Of a stretch of 41,687 nt of DNA, positions 30,444-38,833 are shown piece by piece (position 1 is the stretch's first letter; the number at the start of each line of letters is the position of its first letter). The position numbers and the translations under genes were made by a program. The stretch spans positions 1-41,687 of the forward strand of contig JAIBCE010000027.1 of NCBI GenBank assembly GCA_019694315.1, read 5' to 3'. Below the pieces are notes generated by a model. The model saw only the letters and a list, made by a program, of their open reading frames with translations. It made no database searches and was not told where the DNA came from. This DNA is from Sandaracinaceae bacterium. GTDB lineage: Bacteria; Myxococcota_A; Polyangia; Polyangiales; Sandaracinaceae.

Positions 30444-32957
30444 ATGCATTCGAGCTGGCTTCGTGGGCGCGCAACGGTGGGGCTCTTGTCGCTGGGCCTC
30501 GCGGCGACGAGCACGCTCGTGGGCGCAGGCGCTCGGGCGCACTCGGTGCGTGTGGACGGCGACGCTGCGGACTGGATGAGCCGCGCGCCGAACACGACCA
30601 ACCTCTCGATCGTGGCTCGCGACGCCTCGCAGCAGGGCGAGGTCGTGTGGCTCGACGCGCGCCTCGACGCGCGCAACGACCTCGTCGGGCCCGCCACGGA
30701 GACGGGCGCGGATCTCCAGACGTTCGCGGTGACGGCGGACGCGACGAACCTCTACTTCCGCGTGACGCTCGGGCCGGACACGAGCGTCGTCGCGAGCCCC
30801 GTGCAGGTGCAGATCGCGATCGACGTGGATCGCACCATGGGCAGTGGCACCACGCCTTTCGCCGGCTTTGCCGACACGGACGTGGCGCCCGAGGCGGCGT
30901 GGGAGCGGCTGGTGCAGACGCAGGGCGGGCTCGGTGGGATGGTGCAGGTTCGTGATCCCGCGTTCGCGGTGCTCGGGACGGGGACGATCGCGACGAACAC
31001 CACCACGCACGAGACCGAGATCGCGATCCCCTGGACGCTCTTGCCCGCGCGCAGCTACGACGTGCTCCGCTTCAGCGTCGCGGTGTTCCGCGAGAACGCG
31101 ATGGGCGACACCGCCGATGTGCTCGGGAGCTCGGACGCGCTCGACGCGATGACCGACTACGGCGATCCGTCGCCCACTGCGCCGAATACCTGGGTGGAGG
31201 TGATGGACGGCGTCGTGAACCACTCGATCGACGTGTGGTTCGACCGCACGAGCCGCGAGCCCTACGGCCCGCTCCAGATCGCGCGCTTCATGGTCGGAGC
31301 GCCCGCGCCCGCGAGCGAGTGGGTGGAGGTTCGTAACGCCACGCCCGTGACGCTCGATCTCTCGGTGTTCGCGTTCGGCGACGAGGAGACCCCCGACGGG
31401 TCCGAGTACATGGCTCGCTTTCCTGGGGGCTCGATGCTGGCGTCGGGCGCGGTCGCGGTGATCGCGGAGAACGGCACGGACTTCGCCGCGAGCTATGGCG
31501 TGGCCGCCGACTACGAGGCGCGTACGGGCGCGGGTGGGCCTCCGGATCTCGTGGTGCTGAGCACGTGGGACGGTCCGGGCGCGGGCTTCGCGCTCGCGGA
31601 CGCCGGCGACGAGATCCTCGTGCTCGGGTGGAACCGCACGATCACGGACGTGGTGCCCTTCCAGCTCGGTAGCTATCCGGGCGTGACGAGTCGTCCTGCG
31701 CCGGGCAGCAACCGCATCGCGGTGCGCGATCCGGTCACGCGAGACACCGACAACTGTGTGGTCGACTTCCCCACCACCGTCGATGACTGCGGGCCCGGCG
31801 CGGGCACGTGCACGACCTGTCGTGCCTGCACGCGCTTCGCGTGCACGGTGGACACGGGTGCCGCCTGTGACGACGGCGACATGTGCACCACGGGCACGAC
31901 CTGCTCGGCGGCGGCGGTGTGCGGCGGAGGATCGGCGCTGAGCTGCGACGACAGCAACTCGTGCACGACGGACTCGTGCTCGTCGTCGACGGGCTGTCAG
32001 CACGCGATCAGCATGGGCGCGCTCTGCAACGACGGTGATGCGTGCACCACGGCCGACATGTGCACGGCCGCGGGCATGTGCGCCGGCACGGCGGTGAGCT
32101 GCGACGACGCCAACCCGTGCACCGACGACGCGTGCGGGGCGGGCGGCTGCACGCACACGGTGGCGGTCGGACGCGCGTGCTCGGATGGCTCGATGTGCAC
32201 GAGCTCCGACGCCTGCAACGCGATGGGCGCGTGCGTGGGCGTCGCGATCACCTGCATGGACGACGGCAACCCGTGCACGACCGAGATGTGCGTGGCGGCC
32301 TCGGGCTGCACGACCATGAACAACACGGCTGCGTGTGACGACGGCAACCCGTGCACGAGCACCGATGTGTGCGGCGGTGGCGCGTGCACCGGTACCCCGC
32401 GCGTGTGCAACGACGGAAATGGGTGCACCTCCGACGCGTGTGCGATGGCGACCGGCCTCTGCACGTTCACGCCGAGCACGGGGACCGCCTGCGACGACGG
32501 AAGCGCGTGCACGACCGGTGACATGTGCGACGCGACCGGCGCGTGCGTGGGCACGGTGAGCTGCGACGCGGGTGGACCGCTGCCCGACGCGGGCGCGACC
32601 GAGCCCGACGCGTTCGTGCTGGGCGAGGACGCTGGCGCGAGCGGCGACGACGCGGGCATGAGCGGTGAGGACGCAGGCATGGGCGGTGAGGACGCCGCCA
32701 TGACGACGACCGACGCGGGGCCCGTGACCACGAGCGACGCGGGCGCCGCGGATGCGGGCCCGATGGACGGGGGGCGACGCGACGGTGGTGCGGCGGTCGA
32801 TGCGGCGGGCTCGGGTCTGCCTCCGATGACCGGGGGCTGCGCGTGTCGCGTGGGAGGCCAGGCCCCCGCGCGTGCGCCGCTCGCGTGGGCCTTCGGGCTC
32901 CTGGGACTCGCGGTCGTGCTGCGCCGCAGCACGAGCCGTCGACGGCCCTCGCGCTGA
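30444..32957 (+). CDS. Cys-rich surface protein with MYXO-CTERM anchor
   Basis: An 837-residue exported protein. ATG 30444 has GGAGG seven bases upstream. A signal peptide (residues about 1-32) is followed by a beta-rich domain resembling family 9 carbohydrate-binding modules (HSVRVDGDAADW...), then a region about 290-400 like a lamin-tail domain (EWVEVRNATPVTLDLSVFAF). Residues about 437-710 are Cys-rich repeats of the form CDDGNPCT-x-DxC-x-GxC-x-G. After an Asp/Ala/Gly-rich stalk, the end has GGCACR, a hydrophobic segment and a basic tail RRSTSRRRPSR, the arrangement of MYXO-CTERM sorting signals. It is probably processed at the Cys and anchored at the outer membrane. Adhesion or binding is a guess. 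Confidence 0.85.
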   Translation: MHSSWLRGRATVGLLSLGLAATSTLVGAGARAHSVRVDGDAADWMSRAPNTTNLSIVARDASQQGEVVWLDARLDARNDLVGPATETGADLQTFAVTADATNLYFRVTLGPDTSVVASPVQVQIAIDVDRTMGSGTTPFAGFADTDVAPEAAWERLVQTQGGLGGMVQVRDPAFAVLGTGTIATNTTTHETEIAIPWTLLPARSYDVLRFSVAVFRENAMGDTADVLGSSDALDAMTDYGDPSPTAPNTWVEVMDGVVNHSIDVWFDRTSREPYGPLQIARFMVGAPAPASEWVEVRNATPVTLDLSVFAFGDEETPDGSEYMARFPGGSMLASGAVAVIAENGTDFAASYGVAADYEARTGAGGPPDLVVLSTWDGPGAGFALADAGDEILVLGWNRTITDVVPFQLGSYPGVTSRPAPGSNRIAVRDPVTRDTDNCVVDFPTTVDDCGPGAGTCTTCRACTRFACTVDTGAACDDGDMCTTGTTCSAAAVCGGGSALSCDDSNSCTTDSCSSSTGCQHAISMGALCNDGDACTTADMCTAAGMCAGTAVSCDDANPCTDDACGAGGCTHTVAVGRACSDGSMCTSSDACNAMGACVGVAITCMDDGNPCTTEMCVAASGCTTMNNTAACDDGNPCTSTDVCGGGACTGTPRVCNDGNGCTSDACAMATGLCTFTPSTGTACDDGSACTTGDMCDATGACVGTVSCDAGGPLPDAGATEPDAFVLGEDAGASGDDAGMSGEDAGMGGEDAAMTTTDAGPVTTSDAGAADAGPMDGGRRDGGAAVDAAGSGLPPMTGGCACRVGGQAPARAPLAWAFGLLGLAVVLRRSTSRRRPSR

Positions 32958-33001
32958 CGCCGTCGGATCGCACGGCTGCCGCGCGGTGATAGCGTCGGTG
33001 C

Positions 33002-34576
33002 GTGTCGCGCCGTGGCCCGCTCGTCGTGATGGTGGCGCTCGCGGCGCTCGTGGGGCTCGTCCTGTTCCGCCTGCGCGCCCGCGTCTCGTCCGAGAGCGAG
33101 GCATCGTCGCCGGAGACCCGAGACGACGACGCCGGGGTGGGTCGGAGCGTCGGGGTCGGCGCTGCGCCGGGCGGAGCCGTGGTCTCCGGTGCCGAGGCGA
33201 CGGCCCTCGTCCCTTCGGCGTCGTCGGCGGCGGGGCGTGAGGTATCGACGGCGGAGGGTACGAGCCCAGGTGCTCCATCGCCGCCCGTGGATCCGTGCGC
33301 CGAGATCGAGGTGCCGACGCGTCACGATCGCCTCGACGAGCTCGTGAACGTCCGCCTGGCGGAGCTCCGCGATCGCGCGCGCCTCGCGATCGACGATCCT
33401 GCGACGAGCCCGGCGCTGCGCGAGGCGCTGGTCGCGGTGCTGGTGCGCGGGCAGAGCGAGCTGGCCGCGATCGAGCCCGCGCTCTCGGCGAGCGATCGCG
33501 TGGACGACGGCTTCGACCTCGCGGCGGGCCTGCTCCTGACGGTCGCCGTGCGCCTCGACCACCTCGAGGCGCGCGGTGCCGAGCCCGCGATCGATCGCGC
33601 CATCCGCGCCGCGCCCGACGACGCGGTGCCACACGTGCTGCTCGCGATCCGCCGCATGCACGCCGAGGATCCGGTGGGTGCTCGCGCCGCGCTGGGCGAG
33701 GCGTTCGCGCGTGACCGCGCCGAGCCGGCGATCGCGATCGAGCTCGCCTACTCGCTCTCGCGCACGGTCGAGCACGCGCGGGCGCTCGACGCGATCGAGG
33801 CATATCTGGCCGTGTACCCGGGCGACGCGGAGGCGCTCCGGCTCCGCGCGCGCATCGAGCGCCGCCGAGACGGTGTCGGCGCCTCGAGCACGCGCACCGA
33901 GGCGCGCGGCGTCACCGTGCTTCACCCGGCCGACGTCGATCGCGGGACGGTGCTCCCGGTGATAGGCACGATCGCCGACGCGCTCGACGAGGCGGCGCGG
34001 ACGCTCGAGGTGCCGCGCCGCGACGAGCTCGCGGTCCTCGTGCACGACGACCACGAGGCCATGCTCCGTGCGATGTGCGGGCAGCGCTGGACGCAGGCGG
34101 CGTACGACGGCGTCCTGCACCTCGATCGCAGCCTCTTCGCGAGGGAGACCAGCGAGGAAGAGCGCCGCGGCGTGTTGCGCCACGAGACGCTGCACGCGGC
34201 GCTGCACGCGCGGCCGCGCGAGGTGCCCTATTGGGTGGACGAGGGCATCGCGCAGCGCTTCTCGGGGCGTGTGGACCCGAGCGCGGAGGGGGACTTCGCG
34301 CGCCTCGTCCGCGATCACACGTACGTGCCGCTCGCCTCGCTCGACGGCGCGTTCCTCGACATCGACGATCCCGACGACGCGAGGCTCGCGTACCACCAGA
34401 GCCTCGCGATGATCGATTGGCTCATCGCGCAGCGTGGGCCGCGCGGGCTCGCGGAGCTCGTGGCCCGGCTCGGGAGCGGTCCCTCGACGACCCGCGATCC
34501 GGCCCTGATCCTGGGGGAGATCGCGGGTCGACCGTTCGACGGCGAGGTGCTCCTCGCGTTCCTCGCGTCGCGCTGA
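33002..34576 (+). CDS. Membrane-anchored TPR protein with gluzincin-type metallopeptidase domain
   Basis: A 524-residue product from GTG 33002. One N-terminal membrane anchor (LVVMVALAALVGLVLF) is followed by a Ser/Ala linker to about residue 95. Residues about 140-295 form helical pairs resembling tetratricopeptide repeats (AIDRAIRAAPDDAVPHVLLA, ALDAIEAYLAVYPGDAEALR). The C-terminal domain has zinc motif HETLH at 394-398 and the third ligand candidate Glu414 in WVDEGIAQ, which is the gluzincin pattern of peptidase MA-like proteins. All ligands are present, so it may be active outside the cytoplasm. The substrate is unknown. The gene is convergent with the DUF3592 gene at 34610. Confidence 0.85.
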   Translation: MSRRGPLVVMVALAALVGLVLFRLRARVSSESEASSPETRDDDAGVGRSVGVGAAPGGAVVSGAEATALVPSASSAAGREVSTAEGTSPGAPSPPVDPCAEIEVPTRHDRLDELVNVRLAELRDRARLAIDDPATSPALREALVAVLVRGQSELAAIEPALSASDRVDDGFDLAAGLLLTVAVRLDHLEARGAEPAIDRAIRAAPDDAVPHVLLAIRRMHAEDPVGARAALGEAFARDRAEPAIAIELAYSLSRTVEHARALDAIEAYLAVYPGDAEALRLRARIERRRDGVGASSTRTEARGVTVLHPADVDRGTVLPVIGTIADALDEAARTLEVPRRDELAVLVHDDHEAMLRAMCGQRWTQAAYDGVLHLDRSLFARETSEEERRGVLRHETLHAALHARPREVPYWVDEGIAQRFSGRVDPSAEGDFARLVRDHTYVPLASLDGAFLDIDDPDDARLAYHQSLAMIDWLIAQRGPRGLAELVARLGSGPSTTRDPALILGEIAGRPFDGEVLLAFLASR

Positions 34577-34609
34577 GCTCCTCGCATCGCCAAGACGCCC
34601 CGGACGTTG

Positions 34610-35089
34610 TCAGCGTCGAGGTCGGACGAGGGCCAGCAGGGGAACGACGAGCCCTCCGAGACAGCAGACCGCGCCGAGGATCACCTCGACCACGTGATCG
34701 CCTGCGTCGCCGGGTGGGTAGACGGCGGGCTCGTTGATCGAGGGCTCCTCGGGGACGTAGCGCACGGTGAGCGTGCCCGAGCCCTGCGAGGCGACCCAGG
34801 TGTCGTAGGGGACCTCTTGCCAGAGGCCGCTCCGACCGGTGGCGTCGCCGGCGGAGTACGTGGTGCCGCCGATCTGGAACTCGTAGTGGAGCTCGTAGGA
34901 GGTGCCCGCGTTCTCGCTGACCGTGGACCAGTCGAAGGCGCGCGCCTCGATGGTGGCGCTGTGCTCGGACAGACGCCCGGCTCGATACACCTCGATGCCG
35001 CCCATCACGACGAGGAAGAGGCCGAAGAGCCCGAAGAGCAGCGCGAGGAAGATGCCCGAGAGGAGGCGCCGAGCGGGGTCCATGATCAC
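34610..35089 (-). CDS. DUF3592 membrane protein
   Basis: A product of 157-159 residues. The GTG start (complement 35087-35089) overlaps the upstream TGA, and an in-frame ATG two codons later (35081-35083) is equally possible. Two membrane segments (LLSGIFLALLFGLFGLFLVVMGG near the N-terminus, read in two parts, and VILGAVCCLGGLVVPLLALV near the C-terminus) flank a beta-domain containing YELHYEFQIGGTTYSAG and LTVRYVPEEPS, the standard DUF3592 arrangement. The function is unknown. It is the last gene after the 1047-residue lipoprotein and overlaps it by four bases, so both are co-translated. Confidence 0.85.
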   Translation of the reverse strand: MIMDPARRLLSGIFLALLFGLFGLFLVVMGGIEVYRAGRLSEHSATIEARAFDWSTVSENAGTSYELHYEFQIGGTTYSAGDATGRSGLWQEVPYDTWVASQGSGTLTVRYVPEEPSINEPAVYPPGDAGDHVVEVILGAVCCLGGLVVPLLALVRPRR

Positions 35090-38000
35090 TCGGTGATCGA
35101 GCGGACGTACGTGCTGCCGCTGCGGGTGTAGAGCACGACACCCTCTGCCGTGCTGGGCAGGATGTCCACGCGAGGCTGGCTCCCGCTCAGGTCGTACGAC
35201 TCGAGCAGCGCGTGATCGACCGGCCGACGCACCTCGAGGTGAGAGACGCCGCTCGTACCCTCCTCGTAGGCGAGGAGGAGGTTGGCGCCGTCGAAGGCGA
35301 GCGAGGGGCTTCGGTTGGCCGAGTCCATCGACGAGAGCACGACGGTGCGCGTGCCCAGCGTTCCCGAGCTCGAGATCGTGCGGAGCACGACGTCCCAGTG
35401 CGTGCCGTTCCGGTCGATGTAGGCGAGGTGGTACTGCGTCCCGTCGAAGACGAGGTCGAGCTCCGAGCTCGAGCGCGTGTCGTCCACCTCGATGCGCGCC
35501 TGGAGCACCGAGAGATCACGGCCCCAACGTCCGAAGAAGACCGTGGGCGTGGCGTCGCTCGTGGCGCGACCGATGTTCCACCCGACCGCATAGCCAGAGC
35601 CGTCCCAGATGGCGCGCGTGGTGGCGGACTGGCGGGTGTCGTTGTGACCCGACGAGAGCGAGGTGTGCGTCGTTCCGTCGAGGCCGTTGGTGAAGGTCAG
35701 GTCGTCCTCGAGCTCGCGGTAGTAGAGCGCCGAGTAGGACACGAAGAAGGTGCCGAAGCTCGAGCCGTTCCACGCGGCCGAGGGCGAGCCCGTCTGGCCG
35801 CTGTTGCGCCACGCGCGCCAGCCTGCGCGCACCGTGCCGGACCGGTCCCACGTGCGCATCCGGATGCAGCTCCATCCCGAGCCGTAGGAGAACGCGGCGT
35901 CGTAGCCGCACTGGTAGTAGTCGAGGCCGAAGAACTCCGTGCCCGACCAGCCCACCTCGGCTCGGGGGTACGTGTAGTACTCGTCCGCCGTCGCCTCCTC
36001 GTGCACGACCTCGCCCGTGCTGCGCACGATGGCCATGGCGTCATCGCCTCCACCCGAGGCACCCGTCCGCGTCCAGAGGAATCGACCTCCGGGCCCCATG
36101 GCCACGTCGGGGCTGTTGGGCGTGACGGCGGCGATCGAGGTCTCCCAGCCAAGGGTGATCTCGGGGGCCGGCGAAGCCGCGCTCGGTCGCAGCATGAAGT
36201 GCTGCACGACGGCGCTCCCTGCGCCGACCGTGGCGGTGGCCTCGGCGCTCTCGTAGCCCCGCGCGCGTGCGGTGATGCGGTAGGGGCGCGACGAGGCGGG
36301 GATGGCGCCTCGGAAGGTGTAGTCGCCCGTCGCGCCGCTGCGCGTGCGCAGGAGGCCTCCGCTGACCAGCACCGTCGCGCGATCGATGGGCATGCCCGTG
36401 GCCATGTCGGTGATCGTGCCTGCGACGTTGCCGTAGCCGGGCTCGGCTCCGACGCGAACCTGGTAGTGCGCCGTGGTGGGCGAGGGCCGGCCGAGGCGGT
36501 CGAGCACCACGATGTGGAAATACCAGATGCCATCGGCCTGATCGGGCAGGAGCAACATGGTCCGATCGTCGAAGGTGCCAGTCGCAGCCGACGGCTCGGT
36601 GTCGGCCTCGTGATCCCAGACGTAGAGATAGCCAGTGAAGGTGCCCACGGGCTCACCGCTCGGCTCACTCCACGAGAGGAACACGTCGTTCGCGCCGCCC
36701 CACGCGAGCTCGTCCGGGTGGCTCGACGAGGTCACCACGGGCGCGCGCACGTTCATGCGTACGACCAGCTCCTCGAAGTAGGTGCCGACCTCGGAGTCGG
36801 CGTTCACGGACACGATGCGAACACGGTTGTCGCCGGGGCCCAGCTCCGAGAGTGGGATGGCGATGGACTCCGTGGTTCGGAAGGTGCCAGTCGAGGGTCC
36901 GGGGGTGACGGCGCCCGTGGCCACGTAATAGCCACGCACCGAGGCGAAGGGGCGATTCCAGGTCACGACCAGCTCGTCGCCCGCGAGGTTCCACGTGGCG
37001 CCGCTCGGGTGGGTGGGCGACTCGATGGGCGTGGGCGGCATCACCGAGACGATGCCGGTGTGCGTGCCGAGATTCGAGAAGGCCGAGCCGTAGAGCGCGG
37101 CGTCGAGCGTGGTGCCCGTGGTGCGACCCGAGGCGAGGATCCCGAGGTCGTCTGCGCGGAGGATGGTCGTCGCGGAGCTGGCGCTGCCGCCGAGGCGCAG
37201 GCTGCCCAACGACTCGACGAAGACGCGGCTCCCGCCCGCGATCGTGCCGTCGATCGCGGCCGTCTCGGTCACGCGGAGATCGAGCGACGCGGCTGCGCCG
37301 AGGGTGATCCGGGCGCTCGCGGCGATCCGCAGGCAGCGCGCACGGATCGAGAGCGTCTCGCCCGCAGGCACGCGGAGCTCGCCACCGAGGTCGATGTCCA
37401 CGCACCCCGCATAGACGTGTGTCCCCGACAGGTCGCGCACCGTGCCCGGGAGCGAGAGCTCGGCCTCGACGCAGACGCGATCCTCACAGCCCATCGTGCA
37501 GGTCTCGGCGCTCGTCCAGCTCGTGCCGCCCGCCGCGCAGATCTCGCGGGCATCGCCGTGGCAGCGCGCCTCGCCCGGCGTGCAGGCGCCCGTGCAGAGC
37601 CCGTCCGTGCAGCCCTCGAGACAGACGGAGTCGAAGAGCCATGCGCTGCCCTCGCGGTTGCAGCGCTGGACGGCGCTCCGGTAGCAGCGCACGGCGCCGG
37701 GCGTGCACATCGCGGGGGCGTCGACGCACTCGCCCATCACACAGCTGAGCGCGCACGAGGTGTCGGCGACGAACGTGCCTCCGGTGCAGCGCTCGAGGCC
37801 CGTCGTCCCACAGCGGGTCGCGCCCTCCATGCACGGCGTGAACGCATCCGGGGGCACGACGAAGGCGTCCATCGCAGCGTCGGGGAAGGGCATGCCGCCA
37901 CCATCGATGTCGGCGTCGGGAGAGGGGCTCGACCACGCGTCGGTGCCCGCGTCGGGAAAGGGAAGACCGCCGCCGTCGATGTCGGCGTCGGGCGCGGGGG

Positions 38001-38229
38001 GCGTGGCCGCGTCGGCGCTGCCGCCATCGGTGCTGCCGCCATCGGTGCCGTCGCACTGACAGGCGTCGTAGCTGCCTGCCCGGCAGATCTGGACGCCCGT
38101 GGCGCCTCCGGGACACGCGCAGGCGACGCTCATTCCGTCGACACAGCTCGCGCCGTCGCCGCAGCCCGCGAGGAGCGCTCCGATGGACAAGGACAGGGAG
38201 AGGGCGAGGAGCGAGGTCGACGAGCGCAT
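35086..38229 (-). CDS. Large modular lipoprotein with Cys-rich, Fn3-like, carboxypeptidase-regulatory-like and propeller-like regions
   Basis: A 1047-residue product. The ATG (complement 38227-38229) has GGAGG upstream and gives a textbook lipoprotein signal (lipobox LLAGC, Cys23). A short Cys module follows (CVDGMSVACACPGG), then an Asp-rich linker with two copies of PDADIDGGG(L/M)PFPDA, and a Cys-rich region (about 150-285) with CTPG-x-xRC units. A beta-rich stretch and Fn3-like segments lie at about 430-590, a carboxypeptidase regulatory-like fold (GNVAGTITDMATGMPIDRA) near 600-680, and a C-terminal repetitive region (about 690-1047) with repeated WDGSGYAVGWN/FDGTQYHLAY/FDGANLLLAYE blocks suggesting a beta-propeller. 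It is probably a surface-exposed binding protein. No catalytic site is seen. Confidence 0.85.
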   Translation of the reverse strand: MRSSTSLLALSLSLSIGALLAGCGDGASCVDGMSVACACPGGATGVQICRAGSYDACQCDGTDGGSTDGGSADAATPPAPDADIDGGGLPFPDAGTDAWSSPSPDADIDGGGMPFPDAAMDAFVVPPDAFTPCMEGATRCGTTGLERCTGGTFVADTSCALSCVMGECVDAPAMCTPGAVRCYRSAVQRCNREGSAWLFDSVCLEGCTDGLCTGACTPGEARCHGDAREICAAGGTSWTSAETCTMGCEDRVCVEAELSLPGTVRDLSGTHVYAGCVDIDLGGELRVPAGETLSIRARCLRIAASARITLGAAASLDLRVTETAAIDGTIAGGSRVFVESLGSLRLGGSASSATTILRADDLGILASGRTTGTTLDAALYGSAFSNLGTHTGIVSVMPPTPIESPTHPSGATWNLAGDELVVTWNRPFASVRGYYVATGAVTPGPSTGTFRTTESIAIPLSELGPGDNRVRIVSVNADSEVGTYFEELVVRMNVRAPVVTSSSHPDELAWGGANDVFLSWSEPSGEPVGTFTGYLYVWDHEADTEPSAATGTFDDRTMLLLPDQADGIWYFHIVVLDRLGRPSPTTAHYQVRVGAEPGYGNVAGTITDMATGMPIDRATVLVSGGLLRTRSGATGDYTFRGAIPASSRPYRITARARGYESAEATATVGAGSAVVQHFMLRPSAASPAPEITLGWETSIAAVTPNSPDVAMGPGGRFLWTRTGASGGGDDAMAIVRSTGEVVHEEATADEYYTYPRAEVGWSGTEFFGLDYYQCGYDAAFSYGSGWSCIRMRTWDRSGTVRAGWRAWRNSGQTGSPSAAWNGSSFGTFFVSYSALYYRELEDDLTFTNGLDGTTHTSLSSGHNDTRQSATTRAIWDGSGYAVGWNIGRATSDATPTVFFGRWGRDLSVLQARIEVDDTRSSSELDLVFDGTQYHLAYIDRNGTHWDVVLRTISSSGTLGTRTVVLSSMDSANRSPSLAFDGANLLLAYEEGTSGVSHLEVRRPVDHALLESYDLSGSQPRVDILPSTAEGVVLYTRSGSTYVRSITE

Positions 38230-38290
38230 GAGGCCTCCGAGGCGGGCGAGGATACGCCGACCCGGGCTCGGAGCTTCCCCCACCCGGCCT

Positions 38291-38304
38291 GCCGCTGAAG
38301 CGGC
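38291..38304. promoter_or_regulatory. 14-bp palindrome between endonuclease V and lipoprotein genes
   Basis: GCCGCT-GA-AGCGGC lies 62 bp upstream of the lipoprotein start and 32 bp past the stop of the endonuclease V-like gene on the same strand. It may be a terminator stem without a T-run or an operator. Confidence 0.35.
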
Positions 38305-38335
38305 GACTCACGCCGAACCGAACAGGCGAGTCGAT

Positions 38336-38833
38336 TCAGGCGTCGCCGCGCGCGAGACGATCCACGCGCTTGAGGAGGGTGGGAATGCGGAACTGGCCCG
38401 CCATCTCCTGGACACGGCGGGCTGCCTCGTCGACCTCGAACGTGGCCGTCACGAAGAGCGGGCTCTTGGAGGCGCCGCGAAGGACGCTGCGTGCGGGTGC
38501 GTCGTGGAACGACGTCTTGGCGACGCCCACGATCGGGATGCGACGCTCCAGCGTGTCGAAGAGCACGCGGCCCAGGCCTGGGCGCTCGGGGCCGAGGTCG
38601 ACGTAGCCATCGACCAGCACGAGCGAGACGGGGCCCTCGTCGAGGAATGCCCGCAGGACTGGCAGGATGCAGGGCAGCTCGCGCTCGAAGAAGTGACCCG
38701 GCTGGTAGTCGGCAGGCACCTCGCGGGTGAGGACCTTGGAGGCCCGCTCCTTCACGTCCGTCCACGCGTCGAACCCCACGCCGGCAGCGCGTGCGAGCCC
38801 CTCTTCGTACTGCACGTCGACGGCGACGATCAC
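38336..38833 (-). CDS. nfi: Compact endonuclease V-like protein
   Basis: A 165-residue product. The GTG start (complement 38831-38833) overlaps the TGA of the DUF4419-MurB gene as GTGA. Endonuclease V cuts near deaminated bases such as inosine. The family's metal ligands are in place: Asp6 in AVDVQY, Glu52 in FERELP after the YQPG motif, and Asp75 in LVDGY; Lys106 in VGVAK is also kept. The chain is shorter than usual (about 220), starts almost at the first catalytic strand, and replaces the usual Gly-x-x-His-Pro-Arg after the third acid with DLGPERPG. It may be a divergent endonuclease V relative with altered substrate choice. The symbol is provisional. Confidence 0.72.
   Translation of the reverse strand: MIVAVDVQYEEGLARAAGVGFDAWTDVKERASKVLTREVPADYQPGHFFERELPCILPVLRAFLDEGPVSLVLVDGYVDLGPERPGLGRVLFDTLERRIPIVGVAKTSFHDAPARSVLRGASKSPLFVTATFEVDEAARRVQEMAGQFRIPTLLKRVDRLARGDA

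Noticed and set aside
30222..33803. 1193-codon open frame on the minus strand
   Set aside because: It is low-complexity Arg/His/Ala sequence antiparallel to the MYXO-CTERM and gluzincin genes, both of which have clear domains, signals and ribosome sites.
35212..38298. 1028-codon open frame on the plus strand
   Set aside because: It is the antisense shadow of the modular lipoprotein at 35086-38229, which has a lipobox, GGAGG and recognisable domains.
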